Below are positions 54,175-63,884 of a DNA stretch of 64,000 bases, piece by piece (position 1 is the stretch's first letter; each line of letters opens with the position of its first letter). A program made the translations under genes and the position numbers. A model generated the notes under the pieces. It was not told where the DNA came from. It did not search any database and saw only the letters and a list, made by a program, of their open reading frames with translations. The stretch lies in the NCBI RefSeq assembly GCF_019974155.1, contig NZ_AP025158.1, forward strand, positions 434,001 to 498,000, in the 5' to 3' direction. The DNA is from Thermus thermophilus (lineage in GTDB: Bacteria; Deinococcota; Deinococci; Deinococcales; Thermaceae).

Positions 54175-55332
54175 TCATCACTTTGAGGGCTGGGGCTTGA
54201 CAAGGGAAGAGAAGAGGGGGGTAAGTAAGGTGTGCCGCCCACCACCCCCCTTTCCCAAGTTATCACCCTCTGGGTCCATAAGGTCTTCGCCTCCCTCAGG
54301 AAAACCATCCGCTCCAACCTCGCCCTCTTCCTGTCCACCCTCCTCACTACCCCCCTGGACCCCACCCTCTCCGACCTCGCCCGCAGAACCCCCCTCCCCA
54401 CCCTGGCCCAAAGCCGCCTCAATCGCCTCTGGCGCTTCCTCCATCACCCCACCCTGCAAGACCCCTGGGCCCTCACCGAAGCCCTCCTCCCCCTCCTCGT
54501 CCCTCGTTTCCCCAAAGACCGCCCCCTCCCCCTCATCGTGGACTGGACCTTCACAGAGGACGGTAGGCACCAAGCCCTGGTGGCCGCCCTTCCCCTCAAG
54601 GGAAGGGCCCTGGTGGTGGCCTTCGCTCTTCACCCCCTCTCCCCTTTCCCCAGTCAAAACCGGGTGGAGGAGGAGTTCCTCCACCGCCTGGGCCGCGCCG
54701 TCCAGGACCTGGGATATACCCCCCTCTTCCTCCTGGACCGCGGCTTTGACCGGGTCTCCCTGATGCGAAAGCTCCAGGGGTGGGGCATGGGCTTCCTCAT
54801 CCGCCTGCGGCAGAACCGGGAGGTGGAACCCCAAGGGGGGAAGCGCCTTCCCCTGAAGGAGGGCTACCGGCGTGTGGTCCACCCCCTGCGGGAGGAGGTC
54901 CGCCTTTTCGGACACGGTGGGGAGGGGGTAGAAGTCACCCTCCTGGTGTACCCAGGGGGTCGGGATCCCTGGTATCTGGCCTATTCGGGCCCTTTTGGGG
55001 GGGAGCCGCCCTATGGGTGGCGGATGTGGATTGAAGAGGGGTTTAGGGACCTGAAGGGGCAGGGGTTTGGGCTGGACCGCCATCGGCTGCGGACGGGGGC
55101 GAGCCTCAGGGGGTGGTTATGGCTTCTGGCCTTGGGGATGGCGCTCTTGGTCCTTCTGGGGGCGCGCTTGCAGGGCAGGGAATGGCTTCCCCGGCTTCTG
55201 GCCCATCCCGAGCGGCAAAGCCTCTTCCGTCTGGGCCGGATCGCCCTGGCCCAGGGGCCCCCGCCTTGGAGGGAAGCAGTGGTGGAGGAGCTGGTCAGGT
55301 TGCTTCAGGAACTGGGGGGAGGAAAGTGATGA
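54175..55332 (+). mobile_element. IS4-type insertion sequence
   Basis: 1158 bp between inverted ends TCATCACTTT (54175-54184) and AAAGTGATGA (55323-55332), flanked by GAGCTC duplications. Carries one transposase gene whose stop lies in the right end. TTGACA at 54197 and TAAGTA at 54222 may be its promoter. Confidence 0.85.
54232..55329 (+). CDS. IS4-family transposase
   Basis: 365 aa, DDE type. First acid in PLIVDWTFTEDGR, second in LFLLDRGFDRVSL, Glu in WRMWIEEGFRDLKGQGFGLD (the Y/W..R..E..K signature of IS4 proteins). Complete, GTG start 54232. Its third-position use is less extreme than that of the host genes. Confidence 0.9.
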   Translation: MPPTTPLSQVITLWVHKVFASLRKTIRSNLALFLSTLLTTPLDPTLSDLARRTPLPTLAQSRLNRLWRFLHHPTLQDPWALTEALLPLLVPRFPKDRPLPLIVDWTFTEDGRHQALVAALPLKGRALVVAFALHPLSPFPSQNRVEEEFLHRLGRAVQDLGYTPLFLLDRGFDRVSLMRKLQGWGMGFLIRLRQNREVEPQGGKRLPLKEGYRRVVHPLREEVRLFGHGGEGVEVTLLVYPGGRDPWYLAYSGPFGGEPPYGWRMWIEEGFRDLKGQGFGLDRHRLRTGASLRGWLWLLALGMALLVLLGARLQGREWLPRLLAHPERQSLFRLGRIALAQGPPPWREAVVEELVRLLQELGGGK

Positions 55333-55452
55333 GAGCTCAGGGCGGAGAAGGGGGATGGGGCTTTGGAACACCTCGGGCAACCGGAACCTAAGGGTGGGCC
55401 TTCGGCCTAGGGCTTCCCGAAGGCGGCGCACGTGCTCTTCTTCCTGGGCTAA
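55333..55452 (-). pseudogene. Ferritin-like gene, middle fragment right of the insertion
   Basis: Minus strand reads LAQEEEHVRRLREALGRRPT and FRLPEVFQSPIPLLRPELS, which joins to the fragment at 53907-54174 and matches LAQEEAHVKALRDTLSALGV of the intact paralogue. Upstream of Leu (55452) no ferritin-like N-terminus is found, so this gene had lost its 5' end independently. 55453-55518 holds no gene I can support. Confidence 0.75.
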
Positions 55453-55518
55453 GTGGCTGCACGTTGATTTCGCAACACGGGTCGCCCGAAATAAGGCTTG
55501 GGAAGGTCCTTTTGGGGC

Positions 55519-55546
55519 CCCCACCGCGGCGAAAGCCGCGGTGGGG
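55519..55546. repeat. 3'-end hairpin, family copy 4
   Basis: CCCCACCGCGGC-GAAA-GCCGCGGTGGGG: 12 perfect pairs, GAAA loop. Both arms differ from the other copies by paired changes. Ends 3 bp past the stop of the peroxiredoxin fusion gene. Confidence 0.75.
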
Positions 55547-55549
55547 TAC

Positions 55550-56737
55550 TTAGGAGGAAACGCCGGTAGGGCCCGATTGCGCCCATGCCCTCACCTCCTC
55601 AAGGGGTAGCCGGTCGGCCCCGTTTTTCCCGTAATGGGCCCGGGCGATGCGCAGGTCTTCGCCGATGAGGAACTCGGCGGGCATCCGAAAGAGCTCCCCG
55701 TCCGTGGAACCGTGGGGAATACCTAGGCGGAGGCCCTCGAGGTAATAGGGAAGGGCCTTTGGGTCCAATAGCCCCCACAGGGAGTTGCGGGTGCGGTAGA
55801 GGGCGTGCACCCGATCGTCCGGGTCGGCCAGGATGGGGAAGGGGGGATGCTGCCGCCCCACCCGCGTTCTTAGGGTTTCTAGGGGGGAGCCGAAGATCCC
55901 CACCACTTCCACCCCTAGGGCCCGAAGCTCGGGGTAGAGGGCTTTAAGCTCGTGCACCCGGCGGTTGCAAAAAGGGCATCCCCCGTGGCGGAAGAAGGCC
56001 AAGAGGGTTTTTTGGCCCCGCCTCTCCCCCAGGCTAAAAATCCTGCCGTCCAGGGCCTCCAGGGTAAAGGGGGGGGCGGGGTCCCCCGGGCGGAGAGCGG
56101 GCCCAGGACGGAAGGCCTCCCCCAGAAGTCCCAGGGCCTCCAAGGCCCGCACCCGGGGCACGAAGGCGCCCCAGGGGTAAAGTCCCCGGACTGCGGCTAG
56201 GGCGAGGGGCGTGCCGGTGGCGAAAAGGCCTAGGAAGCGCAGCTCCTCCGGCTCCAGGGACAAAAGCCGGCCGCCCGCAGGGCCCAGGTCCTCCGGGATG
56301 GCGAAGCGGGCCAGGGGGTCCATGGGGGGGCCCGGGGGATGGGCGTGGGCTTCTATCTCCTCCAGGAGGCGGCCTAAGCGGGGACCCAAGGGGGGAAGGT
56401 CCAGGGGGCGGAAGCTAAAGGAGGTGGGGCGGTCCCAGAAGGGGCTTAAGGCCACGAGGAAGCGGAGCCGCTGCGCCTCCTCCCCCCCGGGCAGGGCGGA
56501 GAGGCGGGCGCCTTGGGCGAGCGCCCCGGCGAGGGCCTGAAGCCCAAGGGCCTCGAGGACCCGCCCCACCCGGGGTACCAGGGGCCCGCCCAAAGCGACA
56601 AGCCTTCCCTCGGCAAGCTCCAGGGTGAGGCCGAGCCCCGGGGCAAAGTGCAGGGTAAGCCGGCCGGCATGCCGGTGGCGGGCGAAAAAGGAGAGGAGCT
56701 CCCTCGGCGTGGTTTCCCGAGTCAAGGTCCGGACCAT
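55550..56737 (-). CDS. DUF4388-like domain fused to a peroxiredoxin (AhpC/TSA) domain
   Basis: 395 aa. N-terminal residues about 1-190 resemble DUF4388 (ELLSFFARHRHAGRLTLHFA, LELAEGRLVALGG). A helical linker follows. From about 245 a thioredoxin-like AhpC/TSA fold: LRPGDPAPPFTLEALDGRIF, LLAFFRHGGCPFCNRRVHEL with CxxC, FPILADPDDRVHALYRTRNS. Redox protein, likely thiol peroxidase-like or BCP-like. Start ATG 56737; upstream open frame is not convincing. Similar DUF4388 protein at 62010. Confidence 0.78.
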   Translation of the reverse strand: MVRTLTRETTPRELLSFFARHRHAGRLTLHFAPGLGLTLELAEGRLVALGGPLVPRVGRVLEALGLQALAGALAQGARLSALPGGEEAQRLRFLVALSPFWDRPTSFSFRPLDLPPLGPRLGRLLEEIEAHAHPPGPPMDPLARFAIPEDLGPAGGRLLSLEPEELRFLGLFATGTPLALAAVRGLYPWGAFVPRVRALEALGLLGEAFRPGPALRPGDPAPPFTLEALDGRIFSLGERRGQKTLLAFFRHGGCPFCNRRVHELKALYPELRALGVEVVGIFGSPLETLRTRVGRQHPPFPILADPDDRVHALYRTRNSLWGLLDPKALPYYLEGLRLGIPHGSTDGELFRMPAEFLIGEDLRIARAHYGKNGADRLPLEEVRAWAQSGPTGVSS

Positions 56738-56808
56738 CCTGTCCTTCTGTACGCAGAGGGGGAAGGTTCCGGATGAGGAAATCCAACCCCACCCCTTCTG
56801 CCGTAAGG

Positions 56809-56844
56809 AAGGGTGAGGGGGAGACCCCTCACCCTTGAAGGAGG
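56809..56844 (+). promoter_or_regulatory. Hairpin directly before the ribosome site of the ferritin-like gene
   Basis: AAGGGTGAGGGG-GAGA-CCCCTCACCCTT, 12 perfect pairs with a GAGA loop (56809-56836). One base later comes AAGGAGG (56838-56844), then ATG 56850. No T tract follows, so I read it as a 5'-UTR element affecting stability or translation. Confidence 0.55.
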
Positions 56845-56849
56845 TGGTT

Positions 56850-57470
56850 ATGGAGCGGATTCTGGCGCGCAGGCAGTTCATGCGGGTGCTCACGGCCACC
56901 GGGCTCTCCGCGGCCTTCGCGGGAAGCCTCCTGGACCGGGCCTCGGCGGCCCGCGGGGGGCCCTCGGACGCGGACATCCTCCAGCTTGCCCTCACGGCCG
57001 AGTACCTGGCGGCGGACGCCTACACCAAGAGCCTCTTCGGCGGCTTCCAGGGCCTGGTGAAGGACTACCTCGAGGCCGCCCTGGCCCAGGAGGAGGCCCA
57101 TGTGAAGGCCCTGCGGGACACCTTGAGCGCCCTCGGGGTGAGGCCCGTGGAGAAGCCCAGCTTCGCCTACCCCGTGGAGTTCCTCCCCCGGAACCAGCTC
57201 GCCATCCTAAGGCTTTTGAACGCCCTGGAGGACGCCTTCGTGGGGGCCTACCTCGGGGCCCTGCCCCTCATCCAGAGCAAGGACGTCCTCAAGGCCGCCG
57301 GGGCCATCCTGGGGAACGAGGCGGCCCACCGGGCCACGGTGCGGGCCTCGCGGATCCTCCTCGGGGACCAGGAGCTCCCCGGGCCCCGCTCCCCCGCGGA
57401 CCGGGCCTTTGAGGTGGCCATCACCCCGGAGGAGGCGCAGAAGGCGGTTTCGGGATTTATCCGGAAGTGA
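56850..57470 (+). CDS. Exported ferritin-like protein
   Basis: 206 aa. Twin-Arg signal (ARRQFMRVLTATGLSAAFAG), then a four-helix ferritin-like (Ferritin_2) bundle: TAEYLAADAYTKSLFG, AALAQEEAHVKALRDTL, NALEDAFVGAYLGALP and AILGNEAAHRATVRAS supply the Glu/His metal ligands. Role unknown; may store or oxidise iron or protect from peroxide outside the membrane. Paralogue of the disrupted gene at 53907. Confidence 0.85.
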   Translation: MERILARRQFMRVLTATGLSAAFAGSLLDRASAARGGPSDADILQLALTAEYLAADAYTKSLFGGFQGLVKDYLEAALAQEEAHVKALRDTLSALGVRPVEKPSFAYPVEFLPRNQLAILRLLNALEDAFVGAYLGALPLIQSKDVLKAAGAILGNEAAHRATVRASRILLGDQELPGPRSPADRAFEVAITPEEAQKAVSGFIRK

Positions 57471-57484
57471 GCCTGCTTGGGAGA

Positions 57485-57508
57485 GGCCCCGGGGGAGGCC
57501 CCGGGGCC
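57485..57508 (+). terminator. Intrinsic hairpin after the first ferritin-like gene
   Basis: GGCCCCGGGG-GAGG-CCCCGGGGCC: 10 perfect pairs, followed by TT only. Confidence 0.6.
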
Positions 57509-57588
57509 TTCGCCACATCCAAACCCGGGGGTTGGGCCGTAGGGAAGGACGAGGGGGAAGAACCCAAGCCCCTCGGGGGAGGTTAGGT

Positions 57589-58467
57589 ATGCGCAAGACG
57601 GTTTTGGAGGCGCGCTTGAGCCGTAGGGAGGCCCTGAGGCGGGCCGGGGCTCTGGGGGCGGGGGCGGTTTTGGGCGGGGCGGTCACCGCCTGCACCACCA
57701 CCGCCCAGACCCCCAACCTGGACGTGGCTGTCCTCAACTTTGCCCTGAACCTGGAGTACCTGGAGGGCCTCTTCTACCTGGCGGCCACCGGCCGGCTAAG
57801 CGAGCTCAACCAGGTGGGGGGCAACGCCCAGATCGTCCTTCCCCCGGGCTTTGACGGCACGAGCCCGGTTCCGGGGCTTACGGGGGACCTCCTGGCCCTG
57901 GCCAACGAGATCGCCGACGACGAGAAGGCCCACGTCCTCTTCCTCCGCCAGGCCCTGGGCAGCCAGGCGGTGAACCGGCCCGTCATTGACTTCTACAACT
58001 CCTTCAACGCCATCAGGAGCGGCTTCAACCCCTTCAACGACCCCATCTCCTTCTTCGTGGGGGCCTTTGTCTTTGAGGACGTGGGGGTCACCGCCTACAA
58101 CGGGGCCGCGCCCCTCATCACCGACAAGCAGAACGTCCTGGCCCCTGCGGCGGGGATCCTGGCCACGGAGGCCTACCACGCCGGGGCCATCCGCCGCTAC
58201 CTCATTGAGGTCCGCAACCAGCCCGTCCCGGGCACGGGCCTCACGGTGGAGCAGCTGGCCAACGCCATCAGCAACGCCCGGAACACCCTGGCGGGCGGCG
58301 GCGACCAGGGCCTCACCGTGATGGGCACCCCCAACAACGTGGCTGCGGACCAAAACGGCGTGGCCTTCAGCCGCACCACGGACGGGGTCCTGAAGATCGT
58401 TTACCTCAACGCCCAGAAGCAGCCCGGCGGCTTCTTCCCTCAGGGCCTGAACGGGCAGATCAAGTAG
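57589..58467 (+). CDS. Ferritin-like (desiccation-associated type) lipoprotein
   Basis: 292 aa. SRREALRRAGALGAGAVLGG then AVTACTTT: Tat signal with a lipobox-like Cys. Ferritin_2 bundle: LNFALNLEYLEGLFYLAATG, IADDEKAHVLFLRQALG, FVGAFVFEDVGVTAYNGAAP, GILATEAYHAGAIRRYLIEV. The C-terminal 60 residues are Asn/Gly-rich. Strong GGGGGAGG before ATG 57589. Its larger size and domain order resemble plant pcC13-62-like proteins. Confidence 0.85.
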   Translation: MRKTVLEARLSRREALRRAGALGAGAVLGGAVTACTTTAQTPNLDVAVLNFALNLEYLEGLFYLAATGRLSELNQVGGNAQIVLPPGFDGTSPVPGLTGDLLALANEIADDEKAHVLFLRQALGSQAVNRPVIDFYNSFNAIRSGFNPFNDPISFFVGAFVFEDVGVTAYNGAAPLITDKQNVLAPAAGILATEAYHAGAIRRYLIEVRNQPVPGTGLTVEQLANAISNARNTLAGGGDQGLTVMGTPNNVAADQNGVAFSRTTDGVLKIVYLNAQKQPGGFFPQGLNGQIK

Positions 58468-58480
58468 CCCTTCCGGCCTT

Positions 58481-58510
58481 GGGCCCCCCGGCCGGGGGGC
58501 CCTTTATACT
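58481..58510 (+). terminator. Terminator whose T-rich tail is also the next gene's -10
   Basis: Perfect palindrome GGGCCCCCCGG/CCGGGGGGCCC (58481-58502) followed by TTTATACTT. TATACT at 58505-58510 sits 6 nt before the next ATG (58517). Confidence 0.65.
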
Positions 58511-58516
58511 TGGGCC

Positions 58517-59005
58517 ATGGGGGAGACCGAACGGGAGATCGTGGAAGAGCTGGGCTTCGGGATGGTGCCCAACGCCTTCGCCTGGGCCCGCGAGGTGCCG
58601 GAGGTCCAGACCGCCCTCTGGAAGGCCTTTCGCCACGTGGTCCTAAAGGGGATTCTCCCGAGGACGGTCAAGGAGATGATGGGGGTGGTGGCCTCGAGGC
58701 GGGCGGGCTCCGAGTACGCGGCCCGGGTCCACCTGCACGCCCTCATGGTCCAGGGGGTGGAGGCCCCCCTCCTCGAGGCCCTGGAGCGGGGAGAGGTCCC
58801 GGAGGGCCTCCCCCCCAAGGTGGCCGCCCTCCTCCGCTTCGCCCACGAGGCGGCCTTGGACCCCGGGAGGCCCGAGCTTCTCCGGCCCCTCCGGGAGGCC
58901 GGGCTCAGCGAGGCCGAGGTGAAGGAGGCCGTGGCCACCTTGGCCCTTTTCCGGATGGTGAACGCGTGGACCGACCTTCTGGCCATTCCGGTGGACGGGG
59001 TGTAG
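58517..59005 (+). CDS. AhpD-like (carboxymuconolactone decarboxylase family) protein without the redox Cys pair
   Basis: 162 aa. Helical CMD/AhpD fold: PRTVKEMMGVVASRRAGSEY then AARVHLHALMVQ. The usual CxxC is replaced by Ser and Ala (GSEYAARVH), so it cannot be a normal peroxidase partner. DLLAIPVDGV is the typical C-terminus. Leaderless start at ATG 58517. Confidence 0.8.
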   Translation: MGETEREIVEELGFGMVPNAFAWAREVPEVQTALWKAFRHVVLKGILPRTVKEMMGVVASRRAGSEYAARVHLHALMVQGVEAPLLEALERGEVPEGLPPKVAALLRFAHEAALDPGRPELLRPLREAGLSEAEVKEAVATLALFRMVNAWTDLLAIPVDGV

Positions 59006-59009
59006 GCCC

Positions 59010-59025
59010 GGCCCCTCCGGGGGCC
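59010..59025 (+). terminator. Hairpin after the AhpD-like gene
   Basis: GGCCCC-TCCG-GGGGCC, 6 bp, directly after the stop. Confidence 0.45.
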
Positions 59026-59059
59026 AGTAGGGGCGCCCTCTAGGGGAAAGGGTGGGGGT

Positions 59060-61523
<2,464 letters not shown>

Positions 61524-61534
<11 letters not shown>

Positions 61535-61553
61535 GCGCAGGGTGTGCTACACT
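61524..61553 (+). promoter_or_regulatory. Promoter of rpsT-thx
   Basis: -35 TTGCCC (61524-61529), 18-nt spacer, extended -10 TGcTACACT (61545-61553). The leader holds a short GC hairpin (GCCCCC/GGGGGC) and GGGGAG before ATG 61595. Unlike its neighbours it has a true leader. Confidence 0.55.
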
Positions 61554-61594
61554 GGGCCCTGGTTTGCCCCCGAGGGGGGCCAAAGGGGAGAACG

Positions 61595-61915
61595 ATGGCG
61601 CAGAAAAAGCCTAAGAGGAACCTTTCCGCCCTTAAGCGGCACCGGCAGTCCCTGAAGCGCCGGCTCCGCAACAAGGCCAAGAAGTCGGCCATCAAGACCC
61701 TCAGCAAGAAGGCCGTCCAGCTGGCCCAGGAGGGCAAGGCGGAAGAGGCCCTGAAGATCATGCGCAAGGCCGAAAGCCTCATTGACAAGGCGGCGAAGGG
61801 CTCCACCCTCCACAAGAACGCCGCCGCCCGCAGGAAGTCCCGGCTGATGCGCAAGGTCCGTCAGCTGCTCGAGGCCGCGGGGGCACCTCTCGCCGGCGGC
61901 GGCCTCAGCGCCTAA
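61595..61915 (+). CDS. rpsT: 30S ribosomal protein S20
   Basis: 106 aa, very basic: [20 protein letters not shown], then [20 protein letters not shown] and [11 protein letters not shown]. Matches T. thermophilus S20 in length. Binds 16S rRNA early in 30S assembly. Confidence 0.97.
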   Translation: MAQKKPKRNLSALKRHRQSLKRRLRNKAKKSAIKTLSKKAVQLAQEGKAEEALKIMRKAESLIDKAAKGSTLHKNAAARRKSRLMRKVRQLLEAAGAPLAGGGLSA

Positions 61916-61924
61916 GGAGGGCGT

Positions 61925-62008
61925 ATGGGCAAGGGCGACCGCAGGACCCGGCGCGGCAAGATCTGGCGCGGCACCTACGGCAAGTACCGGCCCCGGAAGA
62001 AGAAGTAG
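61925..62008 (+). CDS. rpsU-like thx: 30S ribosomal protein Thx (bTHX)
   Basis: 27 aa: begins [19 protein letters not shown] and ends PRKKK. This short basic peptide is the Thermus-specific protein that fills a pocket in the 30S head. AGGAGGGC precedes the ATG, 9 bp after rpsT. Too short for most gene callers. Confidence 0.95.
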
Positions 62009-62009
62009 G

Positions 62010-62750
62010 CTATTCGGCCTCCTTCTCGGCTTCCCAAAGCAGGTCCCTGAGGAGCCACCCCCGTCCTGGGGGGGTTAGCTCTTCCTGGGCCAGGGCCCGG
62101 ATGAGGTAGCGGCGCACCAGGCCGAGGGGGACCCCTTCGGCCACGATCTCCCCCAGGTTACGGGAGCCGTCCAGGAGGGCGGCGAGGTGGCCGAACTCCT
62201 CCAGGGTCTTGGGCTTCTTCCCCACGTGCCGGATGCGGAGGGCGAACCAGCTGTAGCGGCGAAGGGGGTAGAGGTCGCCTTCCCGCACCCCCATGTAGGC
62301 CCGCTCCATGGCGATGATGAGGGGGACGCCCCAGGCCTTGGCCGCCCCCCGCACGCTCTTTCCCCCCTGGAAGACCTCCAGGGGAGGCTTGGGGCGGATG
62401 GCTTCCAGCACCCGGCTCGGGGAGTCTAGGAGGGTGCGGAACCGGTCCCACTCGTCGTTCACCCGGGCCCACTCCCCGAGGAGGACGGAAAAGGGCATCA
62501 GGGCCTGGGCTGCCTCCGGAGGCCTCGTGGGCACGAAGCGGAAGGTTCCCTCCTCCGGGTGGAGGGGGAAGGTGAAGAGGGCGTCCAGCCCTTCCCAGTC
62601 CAGGATGCTCGCCCCCACCACCTCCCCCAGGGCGAAGCGGAGGGTGAGGGGAAGGGCTCCGGCGCGCACCTCCAGGACCCCGGAGCGCCTGTGGGCGTGG
62701 ACCAGCTCCAGAACCTCGGTCAGGGGGATGGCCTTCAGGTCTCCTTCCAA
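62010..62750 (-). CDS. DUF4388-domain protein
   Basis: 246 aa. N-terminal DUF4388: AIPLTEVLELVHAHRRSGVL, then ALPLTLRFALGEVVGAS and EEGTFRFVP. Helical C-terminal part (LIIAMERAYMGVREGDLYPL). DUF4388/PATAN-like domains occur in regulators of gliding and signalling; role here unknown. TTG start 62750 with GGGGAGGG 6 nt upstream, overlapping thrB by 16 bp. Confidence 0.82.
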   Translation of the reverse strand: MEGDLKAIPLTEVLELVHAHRRSGVLEVRAGALPLTLRFALGEVVGASILDWEGLDALFTFPLHPEEGTFRFVPTRPPEAAQALMPFSVLLGEWARVNDEWDRFRTLLDSPSRVLEAIRPKPPLEVFQGGKSVRGAAKAWGVPLIIAMERAYMGVREGDLYPLRRYSWFALRIRHVGKKPKTLEEFGHLAALLDGSRNLGEIVAEGVPLGLVRRYLIRALAQEELTPPGRGWLLRDLLWEAEKEAE

Positions 62751-63616
62751 AAGTATCCCTCCCCTATGCCCAATACTAGCGTGCGCCCTTCCGGACCCCG
62801 GTAAGCGGAAAGGGCCCGGATCACGGGGGCCTCCTCCCCGGCGCGCGCCAGGGCGGCCAGGGTGGGGCCCGCCCCGCCCACGAAGGCCGCCAGGGCCCCG
62901 GCTTTTAGCGCCCTTTCAATCGCCTCCAGGACCCCGGGCATCAGGGGGGCCCGGTGGGGCTGGTGGAGCCGGTCGCGGCAGGCCTCCCTTAGGGCCTCGA
63001 GCCTTCCCGAGGAAAGCGCCGCGGGCCAGAGGGCGCTTCGGGCCAGGTTGTAGACCGCGTCTTCCAGGGGCACCTTCCGAGGCAGGGCCTCCCGGGCGAG
63101 GGGGGTGGGGACCTCGTAGGGGGGGACGGCGAGGACGAAGCGCACCCCTTCGGGCCTCGGCAGGGGGATGGCCAGGGGAGGGGTGCTCAGGGCCGCCACG
63201 AACCCCCCGTAGACCGCCGGGGCCACGTTGTCGGGGTGGCCCTCGAGCCCCGCCGCCACCCGGAAGACCCCCTCCCGCCCAAGCCTTCCCCCGGAGAACC
63301 GGTCCGCCAGGGCCACCCCGGCCACTAAGGCGGCGGAGGAGCTCCCCATGCCCCGGGCCAGGGGGATGGGGTTGAAGGCCCGCACCCACAGGGGCCGGGG
63401 CTCAAGCCCCAGGGCCCGCATGCCCGCGCGGTACCCCTCGTGGATGAGGTTGTCCGTGCCCTCCACGTGGCCTTCCCCCTCGTAGAGGAAGGCGTCCTCC
63501 GGGGCGGGGTGGGCCTCCACCTCGAGGTAGAGGTCCAGGGCCACGCCCAAGGCGTCAAAGCCCGAGCCCAGGTTGGCCAGGGTGGCGGGGACATAGAGGC
63601 GGAAAAGGGGCTCCAT
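62735..63616 (-). CDS. thrB: Homoserine kinase
   Basis: 293 aa GHMP kinase. VPATLANLGSGFDALGVALD at the N-terminus, ATP loop PLARGMGSSSAALVAGVALA, C-terminal AFVGGAGPTLAALAR. Phosphorylates homoserine for threonine synthesis. ATG 63616 chosen because the family starts MEPLFxLYVPAT; the longer open frame adds a non-family tail. TATGCT at 63634-63629 may be its -10. Confidence 0.95.
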   Translation of the reverse strand: MEPLFRLYVPATLANLGSGFDALGVALDLYLEVEAHPAPEDAFLYEGEGHVEGTDNLIHEGYRAGMRALGLEPRPLWVRAFNPIPLARGMGSSSAALVAGVALADRFSGGRLGREGVFRVAAGLEGHPDNVAPAVYGGFVAALSTPPLAIPLPRPEGVRFVLAVPPYEVPTPLAREALPRKVPLEDAVYNLARSALWPAALSSGRLEALREACRDRLHQPHRAPLMPGVLEAIERALKAGALAAFVGGAGPTLAALARAGEEAPVIRALSAYRGPEGRTLVLGIGEGYFWKET

Positions 63617-63654
63617 AGGTCCCGCCCTAGCATACCAGGACTTTCCCTGGGGCC

Positions 63655-63688
63655 TTGACAAGAAGAAGCCCTATTTTAGGGGTGGAGG
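63655..63688 (+). promoter_or_regulatory. Possible promoter and ribosome site of the Cys-rich peptide gene
   Basis: Perfect -35 TTGACA (63655-63660); a weak -10 (TAGGGG, 63677) at 16 nt. GGAGG at 63684-63688 before ATG 63696. Confidence 0.35.
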
Positions 63689-63695
63689 TGGTACA

Positions 63696-63869
63696 ATGAA
63701 GCTGGCTACGCCGGGAGGGCTTGTGTTTATGGTCTTGGGTTTGCCGGTGGCCATGGCTCAGGCCGTGCCCTTCCCTCAAGAAGGGCCTTCTTGCCCATTG
63801 CCGGCCGATGCTTGTAGTGTTGTCGTCTTCAACGAGTGCAAAAAGCAGTGCGAGCCAGTATGTCGGTAA
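63696..63869 (+). CDS. Small secreted Cys-rich peptide
   Basis: 57 aa. Signal peptide (MKLATPGGLVFMVLGLPVAM, cut after AQA), mature part of about 36 residues ending NECKKQCEPVCR with five Cys in all (CPLPADACS, ECKKQCEPVC). I do not recognise it. Codons here end in T or A often, unlike the host. GGAGG is 7 nt upstream. Confidence 0.65.
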   Translation: MKLATPGGLVFMVLGLPVAMAQAVPFPQEGPSCPLPADACSVVVFNECKKQCEPVCR

Positions 63870-63884
63870 AGGGAGGATGTGGCC

